A DNA stretch of 64,000 nt from Streptomyces sp. NBC_00377 (GCF_036075115.1 NZ_CP107958.1:5208001-5272000); one strand, 5' to 3'. Shown: positions 32,819-42,016, numbered from the stretch's first letter. A program made the numbers and translations. Notes: generated from the sequence alone by a model not told the origin.

Positions 32819-33715
32819 GTGAACGACCACGCCACTGATCCGGCGACGGACACGTTCGTCGCCCACCGCAACCTGCTCTTCACGGTCGCGTACGAGATGC
32901 TCGGATCGGCGGCGGACGCCGAGGACGTCCTCCAGGAGACCTGGCTGCGCTGGGCCGAGGTCGACCTGGGGCAGGTGCGCGACCGGCGGGCCTACCTGAT
33001 CAGGATCACGACCCGTCAGGCGCTCAACCGGCTGCGCACCATGACGCGCCGCAAGGAGGCGTACGTCGGCCCGTGGCTGCCCGAGCCTTTGCTCACCACC
33101 TCGGACGTGGCCCAGGACGCCGAGCTCGCCGAGAGCGTGTCGATGGCGCTGATGCTGGTCCTGGAGACGCTGTCGCCGACGGAACGCGCCGTCTTCGTCC
33201 TGCGCGAGGTCTTCGACGTCGGCTACGACGAGATCGCGGCCGCCGTCGACAAGAGTCCCGCGGCCGTCCGCCAGATCGCGCACCGCGCCCGCAAGCACGT
33301 CGATGCCCGCCGTCCTCGCGAGGTGGTCTCCGCGGGCGAGACGCGGGCGGTCCTGGAGTCGTTCCGGCGCGCGCTCGACACCGGTGACCTCCAGGGCCTC
33401 CTCCGGGTGCTGGCTCCCGACGTCGTCCTGCTGAGCGACGGCGGCGGCGTCGTACAGGCCGCGCGGCGGCCGATCGTCGGCGCCGACAAGGTGGCCCGTT
33501 TCATCGTCGGCACCGCCGGCAGGCACGAAGCGGCCGTCACGGTGCACCCCGCCCTCGTCAACGGCAACCCGGCGCTTCTCCTGCGTCTGTCCGGCGACAA
33601 CGACGGCATCCTGGCGGTCCGCGTCGAGGGCGCCCGCATCACCGACCTCTACTACGTCCGCAACCCCGAGAAACTGACCCGCGTCGCCGCCGAGACCCCC
33701 CTCACCCTGCGCTGA
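32819..33715 (+). CDS. ECF41-family RNA polymerase sigma factor (SigJ-like)
   Basis: A 298-residue sigma factor. Region 2 (residues ~12-75, DAEDVLQETWLRW) and region 4 (~125-180, SPTERAVFVLREVFDVGYDEIAAAV) are followed by a SnoaL-like C-terminal domain. All three ECF41 marks are visible: WLPEP in the linker (86-90), DGGG (~207) and the NPDK-like NPEK (~282). In this group the fused domain replaces a separate anti-sigma factor. GTG at 32,819 follows GGGGAGGAAG; another GTG at 32,723 overlaps the upstream stop but lacks a site. The ligand is unknown. Confidence 0.93.
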   Translation: MNDHATDPATDTFVAHRNLLFTVAYEMLGSAADAEDVLQETWLRWAEVDLGQVRDRRAYLIRITTRQALNRLRTMTRRKEAYVGPWLPEPLLTTSDVAQDAELAESVSMALMLVLETLSPTERAVFVLREVFDVGYDEIAAAVDKSPAAVRQIAHRARKHVDARRPREVVSAGETRAVLESFRRALDTGDLQGLLRVLAPDVVLLSDGGGVVQAARRPIVGADKVARFIVGTAGRHEAAVTVHPALVNGNPALLLRLSGDNDGILAVRVEGARITDLYYVRNPEKLTRVAAETPLTLR

Positions 33716-33885
33716 ACACCGGGCCGGCGAGCCCCGGCAGGGCGCCGTGGACCGACCGCGGTACCTCGCCGTACGGAAGTGACGCGACCGGCGCCTTCGG
33801 CCACGGCGGGCACCTTCCGCCCGCCCCACCCCGCGCCGGTTCCGTCCCACGCCGGTCCGCGCTTCTCACCCGGCCGGGGCTTCTC

Positions 33886-34050
33886 CTAGGTCTGGCTGAT
33901 CAGGACGCCCGCGGCGCAGAGCGCGAAGCCCAGAGCGAGGAGGATCCTCTTCCCGCCCCGGCCGGAGGCCCGTTGCGCGAGTTCGCGGACGCCCAGCCAC
34001 GCACCGCAGAGCAGGAGCGCGCCCGCGCACACATGTCTGGCCACTTCCAT
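33886..34050 (-). CDS. Small two-helix membrane protein
   Basis: A 54-residue protein with two hydrophobic helices (residues ~7-23 and ~36-52) separated by a basic loop, consistent with a hairpin membrane protein with cytoplasmic positive loop. ATG at 34,050 directly precedes the hydrophobic stretch; a longer reading would add a polar leader. The family is unknown to me. It lies 76 bases from the end of pmt on the same strand, so it may be co-transcribed downstream of pmt. Confidence 0.5.
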   Translation of the reverse strand: MEVARHVCAGALLLCGAWLGVRELAQRASGRGGKRILLALGFALCAAGVLISQT

Positions 34051-34126
34051 GAACCCCCGCCCGCTGATGCGTCGACTTCCGATGCGGCTCACCTGCGAGC
34101 CGTTGCCCGTCGACGGTGAGCCGGGC

Positions 34127-35878
34127 TCAGATCCAGGTGTCGAGCCACATTCTGGCGTGCCAGTCGGCATAGGGGATCGTCTGCCCGGTATAGATCGGGA
34201 AAAAGTAGACGAAGTTCCAGACGATGAGCAGCACCAGCCCGCCCGCGGCCACCGCGCCCAGGGTGCGCCGTCTGTCGTCCGCCCCGGGCGGGCCCAGCAC
34301 GGCCCCCAGCATCATCGCCACGGCCAGGCACAGGTACGGCACGAAGGCGACCGCGTAGAACGAGAAGATCGTGCGGTCCTGGTACAGGAACCAGGGCAGA
34401 TAACCGGCCGCCACCGCGCACAGGACGGCGCCGGCGCGCCAGTCGCGGCGCAGCGCCCACCGGTAGAGCAGATAGACGAGCGCGCAGCACGCCGTCCACC
34501 ACAGGAGCGGTGTGCCCAGCGCGAGGACCGCCTGTGAGCAGGCGCCCGCGGTGTGACACCCGTCCCGTCCGGGTTGCGGCGACTCGTAGTGGAACAGCAC
34601 GGGACGGCCGAGAACCAGCCAACTCCACGGGTTCGACTCGTACTTGTGGGGGATGTGCAGCCCGATGTTGAACCGGTACACCCCGTACTCGTAGTGCCAC
34701 AGGCTGCGGAGTGCGGCCGGAACCCACGACCAGGTGCCGCCGCGGCCGTCCGCCCAGTGCCGTCCGTATCCGTCGTCGGACAGGAACCACCCCGTCCAGG
34801 TCGCCAGATAGGTCGCCACCGCGACCGGCACGACGGACAGCGCCGACCACCCGAAGTCCTTGCGCAGCACCGCCCGGTACGGGCGGCGGGCGCCCGCCAC
34901 GCGACGTGAGCCGACGTCCCACAGCAGGGTGAGGACCATGAAACAGGCCAGGAAGTACAGGCCGTTCCACTTGGTCGCGGCCGCGAGCCCCAGGAACAGA
35001 CCGGCCGCCGACCGCCATGGACGCCATCCCGTCCCGGCACGACCGCCGGTGTCCTGGTCCGGGCGCGCACGGCCGTCCGCATCCACCGGAAGGGCTGCCG
35101 CGAGCCGTGCCCGGGCGTGATCCCGGTCGAGCAGCAGGCAGGAGAACGCCGCCAGTACGAAAAAGCTGACGACGAGGTCCAGCAGGGCCGTACGGCTCAT
35201 CACCACGTGCAGACCGTCCACCGCCAGCAGCAGACCGGCCAGGCAGCCCAGCGCCGTCGACCGGAACAGACGGCGACCCGTACGGCACAGCATCAGCACC
35301 GACAGCGTGCCGAGGAGCGCCGTCATGAAGCGCCAGCCGAACGGCGTGAGGCCGAACATCCACTCACCGGCGGCGATCACCCACTTGCCCGTCGGCGGGT
35401 GCGCGACGAAGGCCCCGGTGTCGGAGAGCGGGATCACCTGAGGATGCGCCAGGATCTGCGGGTCGGCGACCTTGCGGTCCGGCCAGGTGCCCTCGTAGCC
35501 CAGCCGCAGCAGCGCCCAGGCGTCCTTGGCGTAATAGGTCTCGTCGAAGACGACCGCCCGGGGCTGTCCGAGACGCCAGAAGCGGATCGCTCCGGCCAGG
35601 ACGGCGACGAGCACCGGTCCCAGCCAGTCCATCGCCTTCGCCACGCGGTACGCCCGCGCACGGTCGAGGCCGACGATCTCCCAGAGGCGGGTCGACGGCT
35701 CGGGGAACGGCGGTACCAGGCGCTCGCGGACGTCTGTCCGGGGGCGCCCGGCATATCCGAACAGGCGCAGACGCTCCTGCCGTTCGAACAGGCGCGGTCG
35801 GCTCTGCCGTTCACCGGCCTCCGCGTCGGGACGGGCGCTGTCGAGGACATGGGAGCGCGGCGCGCTGCTACTCGTCAC
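34127..35878 (-). CDS. pmt: Polyprenyl-phosphate-mannose--protein mannosyltransferase
   Basis: A 583-residue GT-C/GT39 enzyme with about 10-11 membrane segments. The first external loop carries the catalytic acidic pattern AVVFDETYYAKDAWALLRLGYEG. PMT-family landmarks follow: HPPTGKW, GWRFMTALLGTL, and the C-terminal four-helix PMT_4TMC region with NPWSWLVLGRPVLFHYE. It transfers mannose from polyprenyl phosphate mannose to Ser/Thr of secreted proteins; in Streptomyces, Pmt also supplies phage receptors. GTG at 35,878. The rsmI methyltransferase gene often found beside pmt in Streptomyces is not here; repeat-rich DNA follows instead. Confidence 0.93.
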   Translation of the reverse strand: MTSSSAPRSHVLDSARPDAEAGERQSRPRLFERQERLRLFGYAGRPRTDVRERLVPPFPEPSTRLWEIVGLDRARAYRVAKAMDWLGPVLVAVLAGAIRFWRLGQPRAVVFDETYYAKDAWALLRLGYEGTWPDRKVADPQILAHPQVIPLSDTGAFVAHPPTGKWVIAAGEWMFGLTPFGWRFMTALLGTLSVLMLCRTGRRLFRSTALGCLAGLLLAVDGLHVVMSRTALLDLVVSFFVLAAFSCLLLDRDHARARLAAALPVDADGRARPDQDTGGRAGTGWRPWRSAAGLFLGLAAATKWNGLYFLACFMVLTLLWDVGSRRVAGARRPYRAVLRKDFGWSALSVVPVAVATYLATWTGWFLSDDGYGRHWADGRGGTWSWVPAALRSLWHYEYGVYRFNIGLHIPHKYESNPWSWLVLGRPVLFHYESPQPGRDGCHTAGACSQAVLALGTPLLWWTACCALVYLLYRWALRRDWRAGAVLCAVAAGYLPWFLYQDRTIFSFYAVAFVPYLCLAVAMMLGAVLGPPGADDRRRTLGAVAAGGLVLLIVWNFVYFFPIYTGQTIPYADWHARMWLDTWI

Positions 35879-36049
35879 CGGACGACCCTAGACGGCATGC
35901 CCCCCGTGTCGCCGCCGCCTCGGCTGTTTCACGCCGTTGACCAGCAGAAATGAAGAAACGCCGACGGATTTCCCGACGCCGTGGTTATGGTTCCGCCAAG
36001 GACAGAAAGCGATCTCCGTCACCTTCTGGAGCCGTTTCTGTTCGCACCG

Positions 36050-36078
36050 TTGACACCCCGCACCCCCCCTTTTATTGT
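36050..36078 (+). promoter_or_regulatory. Candidate HrdB-type promoter TTGACA-N17-TATTGT
   Basis: A perfect -35 hexamer and a -10 matching TANNNT at 17-bp spacing, in an unusually AT-rich patch. It reads toward the ChvE-like gene, but 1.1 kb upstream of it. No gene directly downstream was recognised, so its product is unknown (long leader, small RNA or decayed gene). Confidence 0.4.
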
Positions 36079-36282
36079 CACGCCACCATTCCGACCGCGT
36101 GTCGATATTTCGAACGGTTGAAAGGCAAGTGCCCTGCGCGCCACCGAAAGCAGTACATACGTGGGAGGAGCGCCCAGGCGCGGCCTGACGTGTGTACAGG
36201 CGCGCGCCGGCGACGCGGCCCCGGGAGCCGAAGAGGACCGGACGGGGGGCCGGACGGCGGTGCCGGGCGCCGCACAGGCCGT

Positions 36283-36402
36283 GACGCCGGCCACCGCGCA
36301 AGCCCTGACAGCGGCCGACGCACGGGTCATGACACCGGCCGGCGCACGGGTCGTTGCACCGACCGCCGGACCGGCTGTCACATCGGCCGCCGTACCGCGC
36401 GG
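36283..36402 (+). repeat. 24-bp degenerate tandem repeat, five units
   Basis: Units start at 36,283, 36,307, 36,331, 36,355 and 36,379, with a core like GACACCGGCCGGCGCACGGG. The period is a multiple of three and keeps frames open on both strands (octapeptide repeats; on the - strand of the type GRCHDPCV), but no ribosome site clearly serves either frame. Confidence 0.75.
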
Positions 36403-36929
36403 TGTCGAGGAGCGCGGGCATCGGTCCGAGCGACCCGCCCCCCGTACTGACTACCGGTCAGTTCCGCGTGAGCCACCAGCTGTTCACCGTCCCGGAACGT
36501 GAGCGCCGGCCCCGCGACGGTCTTACCGACCCGCGCGAACACAAGTCGCCATGTGCGGGCCCACGGGACCGTGCGGGCCTACGGGACCGTCCGGGTCCGG
36601 CTACAGGGGCACGTACGGATTCACGGTGCCTGCGTGCGGGTCGACGGAGCCGGCTGCGGATCCACCAGGGCTCGCCTCGCGCGCGAACCCACTGGGCCGT
36701 CCGTGAATCCTCCGGGTCGCCGCGCGGATGAGCTGCGGCGCCCGCCGCACCGCCGTAAGCCCGCCCAACCCGTCCAGGGCGTCCGCGAACCACCCCCTCC
36801 GGACGCCCCGGAAGCCTGCCCCCCACCCCCAGGAACCCGGGAACCAGTCCTCACCCCCGGGACCCGGGAACCACCCCCCCCCGGACCCCTGGCCCCGGAC
36901 ACAACCCCTCGGCGACCACGGCGCGTCCG

Positions 36930-36985
36930 GCACCCCACACCCCCCACGCACCACACCCCCCACGCACCACACCCCCGATGCACCA
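36930..36985 (+). repeat. 16-bp C-rich tandem repeat
   Basis: Three to four copies of ACGCACCACACCCCCC lie about 200 bases upstream of the ChvE-like start. They are strongly strand-asymmetric (C-rich on +). No function is evident. Confidence 0.7.
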
Positions 36986-37170
36986 CACCCTTCGCGGACC
37001 CAGACCACCAGCCCAGGACGCCGCGCGGGAGCGGACACGAACGGCCCGTCGACTCGACCCACCGGCCGGCCGCTCGCTCGCCGGACAGCTTCGCCCGTCA
37101 CACCGCTTCACCACCGGCATCCGATACGCCGCCATCCTCTCAACGACGAGAAGAACGAGGAACGATCCCC

Positions 37171-38268
37171 ATGCGCAACCGAAGAGCTGCCCTCGCCGCC
37201 ATCGCCGGAGCCGCTTCTCTCGCCCTCACCCTGTCCGCCTGCGGCGAGAACATCGGAGGCAGCTCCGAAAGCAGCGCCAAGGGCGACACCATCGGCATCG
37301 CCATGCCGACCCAGGCCTCCGAGCGCTGGCTCACGGACGGGAAGAGCGTCGTCACCGACCTGAAGGCCGACGGCTACCAGACCAAGCTGGTCTACGGACA
37401 GGACAGCCCGAAGACCCAGGTCGCGCAGATCGAGGAACTGATCAAGCAGGGCGTGGACGCGCTGATCATCGCGGCCATCGACAACAAGTCGCTGAACGGC
37501 GTGCTCCAGAAGGCCGCCGACGCGGACATCCCCGTGATCTCCTACGACCGGCTCATCCTCGGCACCGAGAACGTCGACTACTACGTCTCCTTCGACAACG
37601 AGCAGGTCGGCCGGTTCCAGGCCCGCTACATCATCGACAAGCTCGGTCTGGAGGACGGCGCGGGCCCGTTCAACATCGAGCTGTTCGCGGGCTCCCCCGA
37701 CGACAACAACACCAAGTACTTCTTCGACGGCGCGATGCACCTCCTACAGCCGTACATCGACAACAAGCAGTTGGTGGTCCGCTCCGGCCAGACCGACCTC
37801 AAGGAGGTCACCACCCTGCGCTGGGACGGGCCCACCGCGAAGAAGCGCATGGACGGCATCCTCGGCCAGTCGTACGGCAGCAAGAAGGTCGACGCGGTCC
37901 TGTCGCCGTACGACGGCATCTCCATCGGCGTCCTGAACTCGCTGAAGGGGTACGGCTACGGCTCCGGCGGCAAGCGCCTGCCGATCATCACCGGCCAGGA
38001 CGCCGAACTGGCCTCGGTGAAGTCGATCATCGCGGGCGAGCAGTCCCAGACCGTCTACAAGGACCTCCGCCAACTCGCCAGCGTCGCAGCGGAGATGGCC
38101 GACGACCTGCTCAACGGCAAGACACCGAAGGTGAACAACAGAAGGGCCTACAGCAACGGCGTCAAGGCAGTCCCCGCCTACCTGTTGCAGCCGACGACCG
38201 TCGACAAGACCAACTACGAGTACGTCCTGGTCGCAGGCGGCTACTACACCGACGCGGAACTCAAGTAA
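37171..38268 (+). CDS. ChvE-like sugar-binding lipoprotein of a monosaccharide ABC importer
   Basis: A 365-residue periplasmic-binding-protein-fold lipoprotein. The signal peptide ends in LTLSACG (lipid-modified Cys). The body follows the ChvE/XylF pattern: IGIAMPTQASERWLTDG, VAQIEELIKQGVDALIIAAID, ISYDRLI..TENVDYYVSFDN, FNIELFAGSPDDNN, SPYDGISIGVLNSLKG and ITGQDAE. It should bind monosaccharides such as xylose, glucose or galactose and deliver them to an ABC permease. ATG at 37,171 follows CGAGGAAC. The ATPase (MmsA/GguA) and permease (MmsB/GguB) genes that normally follow are absent; a hairpin and an unrelated aminotransferase come next. Confidence 0.9.
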   Translation: MRNRRAALAAIAGAASLALTLSACGENIGGSSESSAKGDTIGIAMPTQASERWLTDGKSVVTDLKADGYQTKLVYGQDSPKTQVAQIEELIKQGVDALIIAAIDNKSLNGVLQKAADADIPVISYDRLILGTENVDYYVSFDNEQVGRFQARYIIDKLGLEDGAGPFNIELFAGSPDDNNTKYFFDGAMHLLQPYIDNKQLVVRSGQTDLKEVTTLRWDGPTAKKRMDGILGQSYGSKKVDAVLSPYDGISIGVLNSLKGYGYGSGGKRLPIITGQDAELASVKSIIAGEQSQTVYKDLRQLASVAAEMADDLLNGKTPKVNNRRAYSNGVKAVPAYLLQPTTVDKTNYEYVLVAGGYYTDAELK

Positions 38269-38288
38269 CGCCCGCCCGCTCCGGATCC

Positions 38289-38313
38289 GCTCGCCGCGAC
38301 CCCGGCGGCGAGC
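38289..38313 (+). terminator. Hairpin after the ChvE-like gene
   Basis: Perfect 9-bp stem GCTCGCCGC/GCGGCGAGC with a seven-base loop, starting 20 bases after the stop codon. It supports the idea that the sugar-binding gene is a monocistronic unit. The remaining ~350 bases before the next gene show nothing else recognisable. Confidence 0.7.
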
Positions 38314-38660
38314 CGGCCGACGCGACCGGGCGGCAGCACCGCCCGTCAGTGTGTGCCGGGGGCCGGCTCACGCCCGAATCACCCCGGCGCACAGCAGATG
38401 GCATCCGCCCCCAGTCGCACACTCTCGAAGCCGCCCGGACGTGCCACCGCGGACCACTGCGTACCCAACCGGTGGAGGTCGTTGCGGCCGGCGAACCCGC
38501 CGTGCTCGCATGCCGTCCTGAACCGGGCGGTACCAGGACTTCCCGAGTTGTGTCGGTGCATCTCGGGGGAGACCGGCACCTTGCGGATGGCGAGGAACGC
38601 GAGAGACGATCAGAAGCGGTACACGGCGAAGGACGGTCGTTCGGGACACAAGGGGTGAGG

Positions 38661-39794
38661 GTGATCGAGCGCAATCTCACGCGGGAAGAGGTGGACGCTC
38701 TCCCCTTCGCACACAATCTGTCGGACGGTCACGCGTTCCGCTCCTGGACCACCGCCGAATCTGCGATCATCGCCGACTCGGCGCGCTTCTTCGCCGAGTC
38801 GGACCGCAGGGGCGGGCGGCGGGCCGAGGCCGAGTACATACGTCGCTACCTCGCGCTCGGAGCGCAGTCGTACATCCCGGAACACTTCACCGGGCTGATG
38901 TCCTACTCCGCCTCGATGGCCGTCGAGATCGTGGCCAACCTGCTGCGCCTCAGGGGGCTTTCCGTAGCCCTGATCGAACCCTGCTTCGACAACATCGCCG
39001 ACATCCTGCTGCGCCACGGCATACCCCTCGAGCCGTTCCCGGAGACCGCGCTGACGGACGGAACGGCCGCGCTGGAAGGGCTCCTCGAGACGCTCACCGC
39101 AGACGTGATCTTCCTGGTGAGCCCGAACAACCCCACCGGCACGGTGGCCGGCGAGGAGGCGTTCACCCGCATCGTCGAATACTGCCGGGCCGAGGGGAAG
39201 CTCCTCGTTCTCGACGGCTGCTTCCGGGTCTATCTGTCCGACGACCAGGTCTACGACCACTACGGGATCCTCGCCGGTTCGGAAATCGACTGCGTGGTGA
39301 TCGAGGACACGGGAAAGGTCTGGCCCGCGGCCGAGTTGAAGGCGCCCTTCCTCAGCGTCTCCCCGAGACTCGTCGACGCCGTCCTGGGAATACACTCGGA
39401 CTTCCTCCTCCACCTCTCTCCTTTCACCGTCCGGCTGATCACGGAGTTCGTGCGTCTCGCGGAGGCCGATGGCGGCCGCTATCTGCGCGAACTGGTCGCG
39501 AAGAACCGGACGCTCTTCCAGACAACGATCCCTGGCGCGTTCCTGAGAACGGACGACACCCGGAAGCTGGGCCTCGCCTGGCTGGAAGTGGCTCCCGGTG
39601 GACCGGACGGAGAGCACGTCCGCAGACTGCTCGCCGAGCGGGGCGTCCACGTTCTCTCCGGCGAGAGGTTCTACTGGTCGTCACCGCACCTGGGGCGAAG
39701 GCATCTCCGCATGGCCCTCCTGCGCGACCCCGAGATCATCGTCCAGGCCTCCACGGTGATCGCCGGTCTCGCAGCCGAGCTCGATGACGGTTGA
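38661..39794 (+). CDS. PLP-dependent enzyme resembling arginine oxidases MppP/RohP
   Basis: A 377-residue fold-type I aminotransferase-like protein. Pyridoxal-phosphate features are SPNNPTG (~154), LVLDGCFR (Asp binding the pyridine N), and Lys219 in VVIEDTGKVWP as Schiff-base residue. The layout follows, from memory, the MppP/RohP/Ind4 family of O2-dependent L-arginine oxidases/hydroxylases. An N-terminal NLT..E and DGHA motif (Thr7, Glu10, His24) sits where those enzymes carry residues needed for oxidation, then FDNIADILLRHG, YDHYG and HSDFLL..SP. GTG at 38,661; ribosome site weak. No enduracididine or indolmycin partner genes are present. Ordinary transaminase activity remains possible. 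Confidence 0.75.
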   Translation: MIERNLTREEVDALPFAHNLSDGHAFRSWTTAESAIIADSARFFAESDRRGGRRAEAEYIRRYLALGAQSYIPEHFTGLMSYSASMAVEIVANLLRLRGLSVALIEPCFDNIADILLRHGIPLEPFPETALTDGTAALEGLLETLTADVIFLVSPNNPTGTVAGEEAFTRIVEYCRAEGKLLVLDGCFRVYLSDDQVYDHYGILAGSEIDCVVIEDTGKVWPAAELKAPFLSVSPRLVDAVLGIHSDFLLHLSPFTVRLITEFVRLAEADGGRYLRELVAKNRTLFQTTIPGAFLRTDDTRKLGLAWLEVAPGGPDGEHVRRLLAERGVHVLSGERFYWSSPHLGRRHLRMALLRDPEIIVQASTVIAGLAAELDDG

Positions 39795-41927
39795 TCAGGC
39801 GGACATGGGCACGTCCGCGAGCGCCCGGGCCGAGCGCCGGGCGTCCGGATGGTTCTCGCCCAGCACGTGGCATCGCCGCTCCCAGGTGTCACGGTGCAGT
39901 TCGCGGGCGCGCGTGTAGTCCTCGAGGGCGCACAGGTCGTCGGCGAGACTGTAGGCCGAGCGCAGAGTGTCGGGATGGTCGTCACCGTGCAGCCGCCGAC
40001 GCCGGTCCCAGACGTCCTCGTTCAGCGTCCGCGCCTGGGCGTATTCGGCCATCCGGTGAAGAGTGATGGCCAGGTAGTGCGCCGAGCGCAGCGTGTCCGG
40101 GTGGTTCTCGCCCAGGAGCCGCCGGCGCTGCCCCAGCACCGACCACTGCAGCTCCCGGGCTCGCTCCACCTCGCCCAGGTCGCACAGATCGGAGGCGAGA
40201 TGATGCGCGGAGTGCAGGGTGTCGGGATGATCCTCGCCGAGGACCCGCCGACGCCGCTTCCAGACGTCCTCGTTGATGTCGCGGGCCCGCTCGCGCTCGC
40301 CCAGCTCATACAGGTCGGAGCCCAGGTAGTGGGCTGACTGAAGCGTGTCGGGGTGGTTCTCGCCGAGCAGGCGGCGGCGATGCCGCCACCCCTCTTCGTC
40401 CAGCGCGCGCGCCCCGGCGAAGTCCCCGAGGTCGCAGAGGTCGGCCGCCAGCTGGTGCGCCGAGCGGATGGTGTCCTGATGGTCCATGCCGAGGACCCGG
40501 CACCTCCGGTCCCAGACGTCCTGGTCGACCTCCCGTGCTTGCGCGTACTCGCCGAGCTCGAAGAGGTTGGACGCCAGGTTGTATCCGGTGTGGAGCGTGT
40601 CGGGGTGGTCGGGGCCGAGCCGCGCCGTCCACGAATCCCGGGTCATCCGGCAGATGTCGACCGCGGACCGGGACTGGCCGGAAAAGTACAGATACCGTTG
40701 CACGTTCAGGACCAGCGTACGGAACGCCTCCGCGTTCAGCCGGATCCCGGGCAAGGCCGCGTCGGACGACAGGAGCTCCCGGACATGCGGGACGATCATC
40801 CCGTACTCGGGCCAGGAATCGGGGGTGTCCGGGTCTCCCGGGGTGATCGTGGCGAGCAGTTCCTCGGCGGCGTGGTGAATCACCCCGTGCTCGCCGACCG
40901 GCAGCCTCGCCCGGAGCAGCGTATGCACGAGTCGGTGCATCTGAAGGGCGTTGTCGGCGTGCCGGGCCAGCCCAAGGGCGACGATCTTGCGGACGGCCAG
41001 AGCGGCCGTCGCTGTGTCACCCAGCCGGACGCCGAACCGGGGCGGCCCGACGGCGGGGTCCGAGCCCAGCGGGATCGGCTCCGGAGCGAGAAAGGCGAGC
41101 CGGTCCAGGAGAGCGGCGGCGGCCGGACCGGCCGTGGTCACCAGCCGGTCACGGCTGGTGCCGACCACCGACACCAGGCCGGGATGCGCCGAGACAGTGC
41201 GGTCGTCCAGGCCGCTCGCCGCCGGCTGAGACCTGAGGAGCGTGAGGTAGTCGGCGGTCTCCAGGCCGGTCTCGTCCAGGAAGCAACCGACCTGCTCCAC
41301 CGACAGGGGCAGATCGCCCATCGCGGCAGCTACCCGGTCGGCGTCGTCGGGTGACAGGGAGGGACAGCGGCGCGACAGCAGCGTGATCGACTCGTCCCGC
41401 TCGAACTCGGTGACGTCGATGCGTGCACCGATCCGTCCGATGCGGGGATCGCGGCCGGTGATCAGCAGCCTTCCTCCGTCAGGAGGGAGAAGGTCGTTCA
41501 TGGCACCGAGATCGTCAAGGTTGTCGTACACCAGCAACCAGTCCCGCCTGGCCGCCAGTTCCACCCAGAGGGCCCGAATCAACAGGGACGGCTGGACGGC
41601 GGCGAGTCCCAGCTGGGAGGCCAGGGCGGTGAGGCTCGCCATGACCGCGGCGGGCTGGTCGGCGCCCACCCACCACACCAGCTGGTAGTCGCCGGCGTGG
41701 CGATGGGCGTATTCGACCGCCAGCTGCGTCTTGCCGATGCCGCCCATCCCGATGAGCGACACCACGCCGCGTCCCGCGGAACCGCCTTCGCCTGTGTGCC
41801 GCATGCCGGCGTCGACACGTTCCAGGAGGGCGGTCCGCCCGGTGAAGGCTTGGTTGCGCGACGGAATCGCGTGAATCGGCCTCGGGCGGGGGGCCGGCCC
41901 GCTCGACGCCAGGGATGTCAGGTGCAC
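39795..41927 (-). CDS. NB-ARC/TPR receptor-like (NLR-type) protein
   Basis: At least 710 residues. A STAND NTPase comes first: P-loop GMGGIGKTQLA (~60-70), Walker-B-like WLLVYDNLDD, LLITGRD, and the GLP-like GDLPLSVEQVG. It is followed from ~437 by six full and one partial 42-residue kinesin-light-chain TPRs (G.DHPDTL.SA..LA.DL...GE...AR). The first standard start is GTG at 41,927 without a good ribosome site. The frame is open back to 42,117, and a CTG at 42,020 overlaps the stop of the small gene upstream, which would add TIAAGTAAIAGGVVAARIDH. It is probably a ligand-gated defence or regulatory switch; FxSxx-type regulators are an alternative. Confidence 0.85.
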   Translation of the reverse strand: MHLTSLASSGPAPRPRPIHAIPSRNQAFTGRTALLERVDAGMRHTGEGGSAGRGVVSLIGMGGIGKTQLAVEYAHRHAGDYQLVWWVGADQPAAVMASLTALASQLGLAAVQPSLLIRALWVELAARRDWLLVYDNLDDLGAMNDLLPPDGGRLLITGRDPRIGRIGARIDVTEFERDESITLLSRRCPSLSPDDADRVAAAMGDLPLSVEQVGCFLDETGLETADYLTLLRSQPAASGLDDRTVSAHPGLVSVVGTSRDRLVTTAGPAAAALLDRLAFLAPEPIPLGSDPAVGPPRFGVRLGDTATAALAVRKIVALGLARHADNALQMHRLVHTLLRARLPVGEHGVIHHAAEELLATITPGDPDTPDSWPEYGMIVPHVRELLSSDAALPGIRLNAEAFRTLVLNVQRYLYFSGQSRSAVDICRMTRDSWTARLGPDHPDTLHTGYNLASNLFELGEYAQAREVDQDVWDRRCRVLGMDHQDTIRSAHQLAADLCDLGDFAGARALDEEGWRHRRRLLGENHPDTLQSAHYLGSDLYELGERERARDINEDVWKRRRRVLGEDHPDTLHSAHHLASDLCDLGEVERARELQWSVLGQRRRLLGENHPDTLRSAHYLAITLHRMAEYAQARTLNEDVWDRRRRLHGDDHPDTLRSAYSLADDLCALEDYTRARELHRDTWERRCHVLGENHPDARRSARALADVPMSA

Positions 41928-42016
41928 ATGGTCGATGCGCGCGGCAACGACTCCGCCGGCGATCGCCGCCGTGCCCGCCGCGATCGTCGGCTGGGCGGAC
42001 GTCTCTCCGGAACCGC

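Larger units (their letters stand above)
35879..37170. other. 1.3-kb repeat-rich region without a convincing gene
   Basis: Between divergent pmt and the ChvE-like gene I find no frame with a recognisable domain. The DNA holds a consensus-like promoter on the + strand (36,050-36,078), five 24-bp repeats (36,283-36,402), GTGCGGGCC/CTACGGGACC direct repeats near 36,560-36,610, and C-rich 16-bp repeats (36,930-36,985). Open frames on both strands are compositionally skewed (Pro/Arg/Gly) and look like by-products of high GC. Confidence 0.6.

Noticed and set aside
36161..36502. Possible + strand gene reading the 24-bp repeats as octapeptides
   Set aside because: No domain, no convincing start, and frames on both strands are equally open because of the repeat period; kept as a repeat only.
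36499..37170. N-terminal extension of the ChvE-like protein by ~224 residues
   Set aside because: The extension is Pro/Arg-rich and precedes a normal lipoprotein signal peptide with a ribosome site at 37,171.
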